From NCBI GenBank assembly GCA_013368375.1, contig JAACJP010000005.1, positions 682,001 to 746,000 of the forward strand: DNA of 64,000 nucleotides, read 5' to 3'. The DNA comes from Tricholomella constricta. Lineage: Eukaryota; Basidiomycota; Agaricomycetes; Agaricales; Lyophyllaceae. The position numbers and the translations under genes are program-made. Numbering within the stretch: position 1 is the stretch's first letter; each line of letters starts with the position of its first letter. Shown one piece after another: positions 41,494 to 53,304 of this stretch. A model generated the notes under the pieces. It did not search any database, was not told where the DNA came from, and was given only the letters and a program-made list of their open reading frames with translations.

Positions 41494-42368
41494 TCATTCA
41501 CGTTGTATGAGCGCCAAAAGACCCAGTCCTCCTATCAGAGCATATTTCAACTGCGGGAAGTCGTTCTAGAGAGAAAAAAAAAAAAACACATGCGTTAGGT
41601 GGCGCGTTTCAACGTTCAAGTGAACTACTCACCATGGCGATCGTGACGTATCCAACGTATGGCAGGAACCTGCGGTGAGCCATTCCTGAGCAAGTTGCGA
41701 TGGAAGCCAAACGGCCGTTCGACTTACCCTCTAACTTTACCGACGATATGCTCCCTTTCCAGCCAATCTAGTCCGCGGTACAATTGCATATCATCAACGT
41801 TGTTGTTATCCCCCTTCGTCAATAGTAGTTGCTCGGCTGGCAGTCCGTTATTCACGCTGGGGTGAACAAGCGCATAAGAACACGATCACAGAAGTAAGTG
41901 AAAACAAGGAAATGAACCTTGATTTTTTTCGCTTCGACGCGAGATCGTGCGTTTCCAGTATACGATGGACGATAGGAATGTCGCCTCCGGGAATCTTGTA
42001 GACGGTGATATCACCTGTCTGGTAGCGCTCAGAGACGGGATTGGTAAGGAAGAGAAGGTCTCCACGATAAAACGCGGGCTCCATCGAACCACTACCCAGC
42101 CACAAGCCCGCAAGCTATGAATGAGTTTACTCTTCACTTAAACGGGCAACGCACCTGAGGACGACGACAATCGGCGATTCCGAGTTCGTGATTAATCCCA
42201 GTCCTTTCCAGATCATGAGGCCCGACGCGATCACTGAGGCAAAGTTCAGCACTTGAAGGAGTACCTGCGCAACAGATTTCTTGAGAAGGGGATCGCGAAT
42301 GACGAGTTTCCGTGACGCACATGGCGAAAGCCCAGCCTCCGAAAGGCTTTTAATTCCTCGCCGAACAT
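41494..42368 (-). CDS. SEC11: Signal peptidase complex catalytic subunit SEC11
   Basis: The model is complement(join(41494..41565,41633..41669,41728..41856,41918..42091,42155..42264,42321..42368)), 189 aa. All five introns join in phase. The protein begins [16 protein letters not shown], then a membrane segment ([19 protein letters not shown]). The catalytic Ser is in SGSMEPAF (about Ser55) and the catalytic His in IPIVHRI (about His95). The conserved Asp region is [10 protein letters not shown] (about 125-133). A C-terminal hydrophobic stretch ([13 protein letters not shown]) follows. It cleaves signal peptides in the ER membrane. Length is slightly above yeast Sec11. Confidence 0.95.
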
Positions 42369-42867
42369 TAAGTATAGACGTCGAGTAGGTGGAAGTATTA
42401 AGGAGAGGAAGGCGTCCCCGCGATTTGCAGTAGGAGGACCAGAGTTTGGCTGGGGAACGTTTGCCTTGGGGACACGCGCAAGCACGTGTCATGTTTAGAT
42501 CCTCCGCTGGTGCCAAACAACGCTTCCGATCAACTCGACATCTGATTTGCTTGATCCGAGTTTGTCGCGCACCACAAAAAGTCCGTCTAGTTTTCGAGAG
42601 TGGCAATTGAACTTAGAGCACTTGTGTTTGCGACAGTCTTAAAGGAGTGATCTAAGCAATATTCCAGTGCAAATTATCGGCCACGCTACAAGTCAGTCAG
42701 TATAATAAGTACAACATTTAAAATAGCGCGAAACGACTCTGGCAAATAATTCATAGATACAATGGACTCAGAAGATACAAGCTGTAATTACTGCTCATGG
42801 ACGCACTGAGGTTTGCTCTTGCCAAATACCTCACCTCATGTTGAAAGATACCTCCCCAAGCACCCGC
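42369..42867. other. SEC11 promoter / folate gene 3' flank
   Basis: About 500 bp. The SEC11 upstream sequence has small ORFs only; nothing else is seen. Confidence 0.5.
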
Positions 42868-44832
42868 TCACGCCCACAGCTCGTCCGCCACGGCAACAAC
42901 GTCAGCCATTTCCCTCGTATCGTGTACACGCACAACCATTGCGCCTTGCTGCACAGCGCACGCAACAGCAGTGGCCGTAGCCCATGTGCGCTCTCTCGGA
43001 ACCGTCTCTCTGCCTCTCTCGCCCTGCGCGAGTATAGCGCCCAGGAACGACTTCCTCGAAGCCCCAATCAGCTGTGGGTATCCTCTGAGAGGATTCCGCC
43101 GTGACGCTGCAGAGCAGACCACCACAACTCGTGTCAGCATGTGAACCCAATGAGGAAATGAGGTTACGCACTCCCATCATCTAGATCGATGTCAAGGTCA
43201 GCTACAAGCCTCCTCGCATCCCTAAGCACCTCCAGATTGCCTTCCACAGTCTTACTGAATCCCACTCCGGGATCCACAACGACCATCCATCGCCTTACGC
43301 CTCCCCTCCCCTTAATGATGCGCTCCACCTTCGCCCCCAGCTCCACCTGCACACCCCGCACCACCGCTCCCGGCCCCTTCCCATACATACTATAATCCTT
43401 ATTCTTCCCCGCATCCCCACGCGAATGCATTAACACCGCCGGCACCGCAAACTCGCGCGCAACAGCCTTCATGCCCTTCATCGCCTCCTCCGCGCGCCCC
43501 ACCGCGGCCTTATCAGGAACGGGGTCATACACATCTTCGCGCCCCGTAAACGCATACACATCGTTGATACAGTTCGCGCCCGCCACGATGCACGCGCCCG
43601 CCACCTCCCAGCGGAACGTGTCGACGCTGAGCGGGATTTCCCTCAGGCGCGAATCGAGGTTTGATGATGGAGAGCTGGAGCTGGGGATGGGATGGCGGCG
43701 GATGGCGGCGATGATGGGGACGATGCGGTTGGTCTCGTCCTCGGGAGAGACGAAGGCTGCGCCGGGCTTGGTGGAGTAGCCGCCGATGTCGATGATTGAG
43801 GCGCCGGCGTCGACAGATTCGTATGCGTACGCTAGGGCAGTGGCCAGCGTATTGTGCGTCGCGCCATCGGAGAAGGAGTCGGGCGTGGCGTTGAGCGTCG
43901 CCATGAGTTGGGTCTTGCGCTTTAAACCGGACTTCGACGATGGTTTTGTGCTACCGAATATGGGGTATGTCCAATGGGTCAATGTTGGGGGCACGGGGAG
44001 GACATCAGGATGAGCCCATGTCATGGAATAGTCCGACGGAAGGGGGTATCGGGGGAAAGGTATGACTTTTTGCATGGAGGGGTCATGTTCTGGAAGCTCG
44101 TCGAGCATCTTCCAGATGGGCTTTTGGGAAGTGGGGTGTATAAAGTCAGGGATCATACTGCGAGTCTTTGTTTAAGATAAGTGAAAGAAGATCGAATGGT
44201 ACAGTACCCACTCGTTCAGGGGCCTCAGGACAAACTCTCGTTCTGCCATCCTCGGGTGGGGAACCAAGAGTTGTCCCTTCAAGCTATCCAGTGTCATTCG
44301 CGCGTCGAACGGTCTGGTATCTATAGCATCGCTCCCATAGAGTACGATATCCAGATCGACGGCGCGTGGGCCATTCACAACGGAAGGAACGCGTCCAACG
44401 ACTGATTCAATGTGCTTCAAAAAACGGAGAAGCACAGCTGGCGGGATGTTGGTCTCGATCTAGGTATGGCGCGCGGCCTGCAGGATGAGTTTGGCGGCAA
44501 TCCGAGATGTGACAGAACAACGACGCACGCACAAGACAGGCGCAGTTGATGAACGAGGGCTGATCCGTAACGTACATGGGAGATGTCTCGTACATGAAGC
44601 TCGTGTCAACGATCGTGGCGAACGCATCCGGACCACATTGCTCCAGATCGTCGGGCGACAAGGTACCCTTCGGAACCTCCAGGAGGCGGAGCGCGAGCTC
44701 GATGTTATGGAAGCGATCACCAAGATTAGAGCCTAGTGCGATCGCTACGACCTTTGGATAAGCACTTGAGGAACTTGCGCTGGTTTGTGAATTACGATCA
44801 TTGGCTTCTGAAGACATGTTGTGTCCAGCCAT
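42868..44832 (-). CDS. FOL1: HPPK-DHPS bifunctional folate synthesis protein
   Basis: The model is complement(join(42868..43106,43172..44165,44208..44459,44533..44832)), 594 aa from MAGHNMSSEAND (a second Met is five codons later). The HPPK part (about 20-190) has IALGSNLGDRF, ETSPMYVTDQPSFINCACL, and the metal/pterin motif GPRAVDLDIVLY, ending LLVPHPRMAEREFVLRPLNE. The DHPS part (about 230-590) has LMATLNATPDSFSDG, IIDIGGYSTKPGA, and IPLSVDTFRWEVA. It also has GANCINDV, DPGVGFSKT, GASRKSFLG and the final MVVRVHDTREM. It makes dihydropteroate from hydroxymethyl-dihydropterin and p-aminobenzoate. The N-terminal dihydroneopterin aldolase (FolB) part of yeast Fol1 is absent. A tRNA begins 83 bp upstream, leaving no room for one. 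Confidence 0.93.
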
Positions 44833-44915
44833 CACGGTGCTGGAACAGGTCCGCAAAACGTGCAGACCTTGTGCAGACCACTCAATTGATTTTATCTGTG
44901 GTGACGTAATTTTAC

Positions 44916-45002
44916 GGGCACATGGTGTAGTTGGTTATCACGCCCGCTTAGCACTTTGCAAGTGTCTGCGGGCGGTCCCCGGTTCAATTCCGGGTGTGTC
45001 CA
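44916..45002 (+). tRNA. tRNA-Ala(AGC) with short intron
   Basis: Acceptor GGGCACA/TGTGTCC with G3:U70, anticodon AGC at 44950-44952, anticodon stem CCCGC/GCGGG with an intron of about 13 nt after position 37 and T-loop TTCAATT. The mature halves match the tRNA at 15498-15582; the intron is different. It lies head-to-head with the HPPK-DHPS gene. A T4 tract at 45020-45023 may end transcription. Confidence 0.93.
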
Positions 45003-45019
45003 TATATGGCAAAAGTTTC

Positions 45020-45023
45020 TTTT
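45020..45023 (+). terminator. Pol III T-tract
   Basis: Four T residues 17 nt after the tRNA 3' end, within TTTCTTTT. Confidence 0.45.
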
Positions 45024-47388
45024 GTCAGTCATGTTCCCCCGAGTCAGCGTCAGGTCAACGAACTTGTTCTGAATGGAACTGTAAGCTACTGTAAGTTATC
45101 AAACAGCCATCGCGTTACATGAATTGATATCTACTTTACTTTTCTTTGACTCTTGTGAGCGATCGAGAGGCAGACACGGGTGTACGACAAGCGAAAGAGG
45201 AATATTAATCTGTTGATGGTGGATCCAGCTTCATTGAACAGTTCAAGTAAGCCGACTTGGCGTGACGACGAGGGTATACCTATTATACGAATTCGGCCCC
45301 CGCATTGGGTGGTCTGCGGCTTGGGACCAGGATGCATTCGAGTAGAATCAAATCAACCCGGTGCGAGTCCACTATGTGTGGGTGATACACTGGGTCTGAT
45401 TCCGTCTCCGTCAGCTCTCTCGTGGGCCACTCAATGGCCTGAAAGGCACATCAGCACGGCACACAGCTCGGTGTAGTTTGACGATGAAGGGGATGGCTAG
45501 AGTGCGCGACGCGAATCCGATAGGGCAGCATTCCGGGTCACGGACAGGCCCACGGTGCCAAATTCGTGCCGTCATAGAAAGGCCCGGGGCGTGAGAGCTG
45601 AATGCGAAACAGCGGGTCGCGGGAGACACATCAGCCTCAGTCTGAGCCACACGACCTGGAGCCCACCTAGTCGTGCGACAGAGGGGCGTCACACCAAGTA
45701 CTGTGACGACGAATACCTAGCAGAGTCAAAAACGACCCATCAGAAGAGAATCAGTTTTCTTTTCTCCTTGAGAGAAAGGAGATGGAAGGGAATAGCGATG
45801 AAGATGAGTCAAAACCAAAGCGGAGATGCAGTGGAGCCAAAGCGAGAGTTCTGCAAGTACATTTCTTCTTCTTGTGTTCTTTTTTGCTTTTTTATTCTGC
45901 AAGAATGCAGCACCGCAGAGAGCTCTTTGTGACATAGTAGATCGGCGAGAGGGGGGGAACGATGAGACGAGAAACGTATGCCGCGTCGTACAAGATTAAG
46001 TTATGGTTTCGGTACTGCGGCTGGCTAACGTCCGTGGCCCGAGATTGTAGGGAATGTAGGAGACGGATGGATGGACGGTGGATGTGTTACCCGGGAGTTA
46101 CGATTTTAATTTAGGACTTCGGAGATTTCGGAGGCCAGAATCAGTCATGTGTGCTCGAGACGTGATACATTGGATGAATGTTGGGGAAGATGCAAATCCG
46201 CCTGCTCAATTGGCTTGGGTGGCAGGTGCCATGTTCAACACGGTTATGCCCCGCTGGATGTGTGCGGAGACTCGGAAGCAGTAATCCTGTGTCGATAACG
46301 GGAGTTCCGTGTGCCATTGTCCCGGGTGCGCAGTGACAACGTGTGAAGAATCTCGAATTCGACGTTCTGTTATAGCGACTCTTGAGGAGGTGCAGGGGAG
46401 CAAGAACGTTCGTTGTTGAAGGATTTTCGGAGGCTTGGAAAACAAACAACGCCACGCGATGCCTGGATTTGCCCGTCGTGTGCCTGGAAAGTATACTTCA
46501 CACCTGGGCCACTTGCTTCTTTGCATGCCAATCTGCAGGCGAGCAGTTCTGCGCAGATGCATCTTCTTTTGTGGGAGATCGATGGGCGAGAATCAGAGCA
46601 TTTTAACGAAAACGGCAGGTCCTGGGGCAGCATTATTGCCGCTTTTTTAGCCTGGGCAACTTTGTTCCGACTAATTTTCGTCGTTGGGCCTGGATGACCC
46701 TGTATATGGGTCTCGACGACGATCCCACGAAATGAGCGTGCACTTGTACTTGCTGGGAAGGAGGGCAATGGTCGCAGTGCGTGGAGTGATTCTCACTTGT
46801 CATAACTCACCATGGGGTGGGGAGGGGAGAAGGAGGGAGATGGGGGGACAAGAAGAACAGGAATGGTTCATCGGAGTAGTTGGTTGCTTGGCTATGACAG
46901 ATACACATCGGGCCACCGGTAATCATGCGATTGAATCATGTTATCGCGTTTGGATCGGGCCGTAGGGGGACGTAGATAGAGTGCACTACTTCGCACCTGA
47001 GTATATGCTGTATGCTGTCCGTAGACTGTCTGTATGCTGTCTGTGTGCTGGGTATATGCGCCTGTGGAGGTGTGACAAACAACCCTCTACCCCGTCACAA
47101 GCTGTGACGTGTTGATCTGACTTGGACTCTCGTTGTTGGAATTTTGAGACTGAGAGCAGCTGAGGCGTGCGCTTCTGTCCGTCCAGCCTGTAATTCCATT
47201 TCCAACCGGGTACGCGAGTAATACAGGTATGTCCAGTCCCGTCCCGTCCCCGCCCCTCTTTGTCCCGTACCACCACCTCCCTCCCTCCTCCCCTCCCCCT
47301 CCTCCCATCTCATGCATCCCCCTACAGATCGCGCTAAAGGCCCCTCGTCCGCCCACGGGGCGCATTTAACAATCCCTCCCCGTCGACT
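45024..47388. other. Intergenic region upstream of SNF5
   Basis: About 2.4 kb with short ORFs lacking domains on both strands. Purine-rich runs occur near 46815-46860. CT-rich tracts at 47240-47330 precede the SNF5 start, as in many fungal promoters. Confidence 0.5.
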
Positions 47389-50300
47389 ATGAACAACAAC
47401 TCTAATGCCCATGCCTACCACCAACCATACGCTGGCGCCAGCGGCGGCATCAATCCCGCCGTGCTCGCCGCCTTCCAGAACCAGAACGCCAACAAACCAA
47501 AATACCCACCCGGCGGGGGTGGCGCAGTCAACCCCGCACAACTCATGAATGGCATGGGCATGGGTATGGGCGGCGGCATGAGCGGCGGTATGGGCATGCA
47601 GCAGCATACAAACAACCCCATGTCCATAAATCCTGCCCAGCTCCTCCAGCAACAGCAGCTCATGAACGGCATGGGCATGGCGGGGAGCAACACCAACAAC
47701 AACATGACGGGATCCATCAACCCCGCCGCCCTCTCTTCAAGTAACTCAAATCCGAACCCCGCCTCGCATCCCCCACAATCCCCTGCCTCGGGTGGTGCTG
47801 GTCCCGGCCAGAATCTATCTACGCTCCTCGGCCTTACCCCAGATCAGTTCAACGCGCTCCCAACGTTCGAAAAGCAGCAGAAGATGATGGTCGCCGCGTC
47901 CCAGCAGCACCAGGCAACCATACGCGAGCAGTTTCGCGAGAAGCAGCTCCTACAGCAGCAACAGGCCCAGGCCCAACAGCTGCATGGCATGCTGGGTAGC
48001 GGTGGTGGTATGGCACCGCAAGCTCAACAGCAGCAGTTCCGCGACAGCATGCAACAGCAGCAGCTCCGCGATAGGATGGGCGGGATGGGTATGAACATGA
48101 ATGCGATGAATATGGGCGGGATGAATATGGGTGCAATGGGCGGCAGCGGCGGCGGTGGTGGTGGTGGTGGTGGGTCATCACAGCAGCAGTTCCGCGAGCA
48201 GATCCTGCAGGGGTATCAGCAGCAGCAACATCCATCTCAGCAACAGCAACAGCAGCACATGGCGAGCAACATGGGGATGGGTATGAACTTGGGCAGTATG
48301 GGAGGCATGAGCATGGGTAGCAGCACGGGAATGGGCATGGGTGTCGGTGGGATGTACTCGAACCAACAACCACAAACGCAAGGGACGCCGCAGCCGCATC
48401 AAACTCAACATCAGCAGCAGCAGCAGAACATGAACCAGGATCTTCTACAAGGCCTCATGGGCGGGCCCGGGCGCGCCTCGTCTGCGATGGGCAGCTTCTA
48501 CGACCGCCCCCTTAGCTCGGCTGGCTCTGCGTCCGGCGCACCACCACAACAACAACAGCCACAACAAGGCCAGGTCCAAGGTGGGATGATGCTCCCGCCA
48601 TCCATCCCGCGTGGGCCTGGCGGGATGAGCGCGGGAATGGGCATGGGTATGAATATGGGGACGGGGATGCGAAACGTGCCGGGAGGTGCTGGAGGCGTAG
48701 GCGCGATGCGTCCACCGAGCCGCGCGATGAGTGCGACACCCGTCAACACCAACGGCGCTAATGTGAACGGGCGTGGGATGTCGCCAAGCCAGAATCAGCA
48801 GCAGCAACAAGGCCAAGGCATGGGTGCGAACCCGTACCCGCAGAACCAACACCAGCAACAGCAGCCGTTCGTGGGTCAGGGACAGCAAGTTTTCGCGCAT
48901 AGTAGTCCAGGGCATCACAGCCAACAACAACAGCCCATGACGCCGCAGACGTTGCGCTCGACACCCACACCAGCACCAGGCCCGAACTCCGCATCCCCCC
49001 CGCTCCCAGGTTCGCCGTATCGCGGGGCCAAGCGCAAGGTCACCGCAGATGCCGGGTCGCCCTTAGGGATGGGGCCGGGCATGGGCCCACCGGCACCGGC
49101 CAATGGATATCAACCACAACCCTCGCCGACGCCGACACCGACGCATGGACACGGACACCGCCCGCCTTCGAGCATGGGTATGGGTATGAATGGCGCAGGG
49201 GGAGGAGGGGGGGATATTCCCAGGCCGCCGACGCAGCCTCCCCAACAGCAACAACAACAGCAGAGGCAGTCGGTGTCGCGCCAGGGATCGGTGCCTATTG
49301 TGGCGAAAGCAGGAAGCGTCCCACCCACCGCTGTACCTGCACAAGCAGAGGCCAAGGCCAACACCACGCCGGCTTCTATCACTGCTAGCGCAAGCACGCC
49401 TACCTCTGCCCCTGCTCTTGCTGTGTCAACAACGCCCGCGTCGACGTCAACAGCGGCCACTGCACCCACCAGCACCACCACCACCGCACCACCACCACCA
49501 GCACCTCAACCCCAAGTGATCCCCCATCTCCCACCGCTCCCCGCCAACGTCTCCCTCAACCCCGCCGTCACACGGGTCACCGTCGTGCCCCTTCTCACCT
49601 CCCTTTCCACCATTCCCGCACTCTCTTCGCCCGAGATTGAGGACGTCAAGGGCTGGATGGAGGTGGACAAGGCGTACGAGGGCTCGTTCCGCAGCATGAA
49701 GGAGCGCATGGGGGCTGAGGCGCGTGTGGCACTGCATAGGGCTGATTGGTGGGAGAAGGGCGGCGGCAGCGAGGGTGGGAATGTGAATCGGTGGAGGAGG
49801 CCGCGGGAGGGATTCGATGTGCGGTATCCGAGATCGAGAAAGGCGGGCGAGGGGAGGGGGAGGAGAGGCATCAGGAGGGAGGGCTTACGGCTGTAAGTTT
49901 TTTTGCTTCTTGTCTTTGTTTCGACTGTGACTCATTCGCCCTTACTATCTTCTTTTTGTGACGTGTAGGCCTAGGAAGCTGGATTTGAGGGACGTGAACC
50001 GCCCTGAGCAGCTCGTGCCCATCCGCCTCGAGTTCGATGTGGAACACCATAAGATGCGGGATACTTTCGTCTGGAACCTCAACGGTGCGTCTCTCCTTCC
50101 CACTTTCCTTGACATCGACAATTTGGCTCACGTCAACATTGTCCGCCGCCAACAGATCCGGTCGTGACGCCCGAGAACTTCGCACAGACGGTCGTGGAGG
50201 ACTACAACCTGTCGGCGAGCTACCACGCGGTGATCACCAAGGCGATCCAGGACCAGCTGAGTGACTTCAAGGCGCATACGGGGCAGAACGATGGCGAGGG

Positions 50301-52787
50301 CGGGGACCCTCCTTCGCCTGTTTTCAGTACCAGCGTCGGTGCAGATGTTGAAGACCCAGGCCCGAAGCGCGGACGTCTCGACGGGGAGGAGGAGACGTGG
50401 TGGACGGGATGGCGTGAGCGTGTGCATAAGGTGGAGCGAGAGAGGAGTAGGAGTAGGAGGCGGGGCAAGAAGAGAAGGAAGGTCGTTGTTGATGTTAAGG
50501 AGGAGGGTGAGGATGGGATCGACGGGGATGTGGAGGATGGGTTGGATGAGATTGGGACTGGGAAGGAGGATTGGGATAAGTCAGTGGGATTGGAGGAGAT
50601 GGAGATCAATGAAGCGACGATGCATGAGGAGATGCGGATTTTGATCAAGGTACGGTATTTCCTCATCACTCATTCCGTGGTGAAGTGGATGCTGATGCAC
50701 TTTTTTATTGGAATAGCTGGATATTATAGTTGGGTCTATGAAGCTTGATGATCAGTTTGAATGGGACTTGGAGAACGAGAACGCGTCTCCAGAGGAGTTT
50801 GCGGGGGTGTATGCTCAAGAGCTTGGCTTAAATGGCGAATTCACGTATGTGCCGTTTGTCGTGTGTCTATGGGAGCGAAGGTTTGACGCTTTCTTCTGCA
50901 GAACTGCCATCGCCCACTCTATCCGCGAACAAGTCCAAACATATCAGAAATCCCTTTACCTCGTCGGTCACCCTTCCGATGGGTCCGCCATCCAGGACGA
51001 CGATCTCCGTTTCTCATTCCTTCCCAGTTTAACCTCCGCCGCACGGCCGCTCGATCAAATTCAGTCCTACACGCCTCTCCTCAATTACCTCAGCGACGGC
51101 GAGATCGAGAGGACCGAAAAGGACCGCGACAAGGACATGAACAAGCGCAGGAAACGCAATACACGCGGCCGACGCGGCATCGCTTTGCCAGACCGCGAGC
51201 CCATCAGAACCTACAGAACGCCCGCCATCGGCTTCCCCGAGCTCGACCCCGCCACACTCGCCCTCGCCGTCGCAGCCAATGCTCCCATGTCCCGCCGAGC
51301 AGCCGCCGCCGCCGCAACGCTGACCATCGCCAACATGGTCGCATCCGAGAACGGCACGGCATTCCTGCCACAGGTCGCAGTGCCCTCTACGGCTGTGCCG
51401 CCTCCGGCTCCCAAGGACAAAAAGACGGCAAAGGGACACTTCAAAGCGCCGCCTTATCCGCCGACGGTGCTGCGTCCCAGGGCACATGTTACTGCGCCCA
51501 CGTCGTCTACCGCGGCGGACGTTTCAAAACTCCCGGCCCCGTTGGAGAATGATCCCCCACCTCCCGTCGTTTCGTCGTCTGTGGTCATCGGTACTGCGCA
51601 GCCGCCAGATAGCAAGGTCGCGAAGGTGATCACGGCGAAGAGGGCCAAGGAGCTCGAGCGAGAGGCAAGGGAGAAGGAATTTGCGGATGGCCAGCACCCG
51701 AATATGATTGATGGGGTGTGGCACTGCTCGAATTGTGGATGCCCGGATAGCATCGCTATTGGACGGAGAAAGGGCCCATTGGGCGATAAGTCACAATGCG
51801 GTCTATGCGGTATGTCCTTCTGAAAACTATTTCGCTGAAATGTACTGATTGACGTGCAATTTGGCGTGGTGTAGGCAGATATTGGCACCGGCATCGACGA
51901 CCCCGTCCTGTCGAGTACAATCCAGATCCAGACTTCCACAATGGTATCAAGCGCGAGCTGGAGGTGGCCAAGGTCACGGCGTCCGCGAAAAAGAAGGGTG
52001 GGGCTGCAGCGCTGCGTGCGCAGAGTTCGACGCTCCCCCACACGCCCGCCGAGACGTCCGAAGCACAGACGCCCGCCCGCTCCAATGGAGACGTCGATGT
52101 GTCCGCGCGCCAATCGCCCATCCCCACGATCGCGCCATCGGAGGACGACCGTGCCATTTCGCCCGTGTCTACGGCGTCGAGCGCGTCAGAGCCGCCCCTT
52201 GCGCAGAGGATCAAGCTGAATGGATCGAATTCGTATAGTAGGAGGGCATCGACACCGCCTGCGCCCGGGACGCCCGCTGCTGCTCCGACGTCGACTGCGA
52301 AGGGGGATGGTTCTCCGATAAAAAACACGCCTGCAAGTAAGGATACAAAAATGGCTGACGCAGCGACTGTGTCGCCAACGAGTCCAGCCAGGCCACTCGC
52401 TGTGGTATGTTCACCGCGTTTATGAGATGATGTTCGACGGGTGGTGTAATTGACTCTGTTGCTGTTGTTATAGCCGCCGCAATGGCTTTCCAGTGCAAAG
52501 GCGGCTATGATGGCCCGATACCCCAACGACAAGTTTGAGATCATTCTGCGTAAAGTCAGCGCGACTAGCTCGCCGGAATGGCGCATCAAATGTTTAGACT
52601 GTCCCGGGAAGGTACAGCTTTATCCTTCCTTGTTATGAAGCCGCGTCAAAAACCTAACGTGCCCCGTCCCGCACAGCTGTATACCCCCGGTCCAGGAGAG
52701 ACGTTGGCCAACTACGAAGTGCATCTGAAGAATAGGCAGCATCGCCAGCGTGTAAATGATCGGATAAACAATGGGGCGGATTCGTGA
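47389..52787 (+). CDS. SNF5: SWI/SNF chromatin remodelling subunit SNF5
   Basis: The model is join(47389..49892,49969..50084,50156..50649,50717..50844,50902..51809,51875..52404,52474..52611,52677..52787), 1642 aa; all seven introns keep phase. Residues 1-780 are Gln/Met/Gly/Asn/Pro-rich with many poly-Gln runs, a typical activator-like region. The SNF5 domain starts near 848 (LVPIRLEFDVEHHKMRDTF) with its first repeat DPVVTPENFAQTVVEDYNLS. An acidic/Lys-rich insert follows, then the second repeat (LDIIVGSMKLDDQFEWDLEN, EEFAGVYAQELGL). A GATA-like zinc finger follows near 1350 (CSNCGCP ... CGLCGRYW). The C-terminus ends in a small basic region. It should bridge the remodeller and nucleosomes in the nucleus. 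Confidence 0.93.
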
Positions 52788-53304
52788 CCTTCTGGAACAT
52801 ACCTATAGCCTGTCCTTTCCTTAACTACTGACTTGGTTTTTTCTCGACGATTATGTTACTCTTTGACCTTTTTTTTTTTCCCCTCCTTCCTTCGTTGTCT
52901 TGTGTCTGTGTCTGGTTGTCTCCTTTCTGTTTGCTCTAGCTCTCTGTATTGTTATCTGTTCGATCTGTATAATTCAACCTGGCCACACCACACACATGCT
53001 CGATCGTGCTCAACGATATCGATTAAGGACTCACAATGCACCCTTAAGGATCTTACCTGTCGTTCGACCCTCGAAGTCTACAATTTTTCTCTCAAGCCTC
53101 AGTAATGCGTAACAACGTTCATCTGAAACATTACAGTGCTATATAAACGTTTGGGACACTAAGAGGCGTATATAGTAGGCCTGAACACAAAAAATAAATA
53201 GTCTTCTTTGAATTGAACGTTCAAGACGCGACCTTTCATTCACACATTCACAACAGACCTATAATCCTGCCTGAATCTCTACTTAAGAGAGCAACGCCGA
53301 CCTG
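52788..53304. other. SNF5-MYND intergenic region
   Basis: 517 bp with T-rich tracts near 52860-52885. No gene is supported. Confidence 0.6.

Noticed and set aside
47415..49871. Several long minus-strand ORFs under SNF5
   Set aside because: Products of the repetitive CAG/GGC-rich SNF5 codons read in reverse; no independent signals.
51756..52589. 277-codon minus-strand ORF
   Set aside because: Antisense to SNF5 exons 6-7, crosses their introns and lacks any domain.
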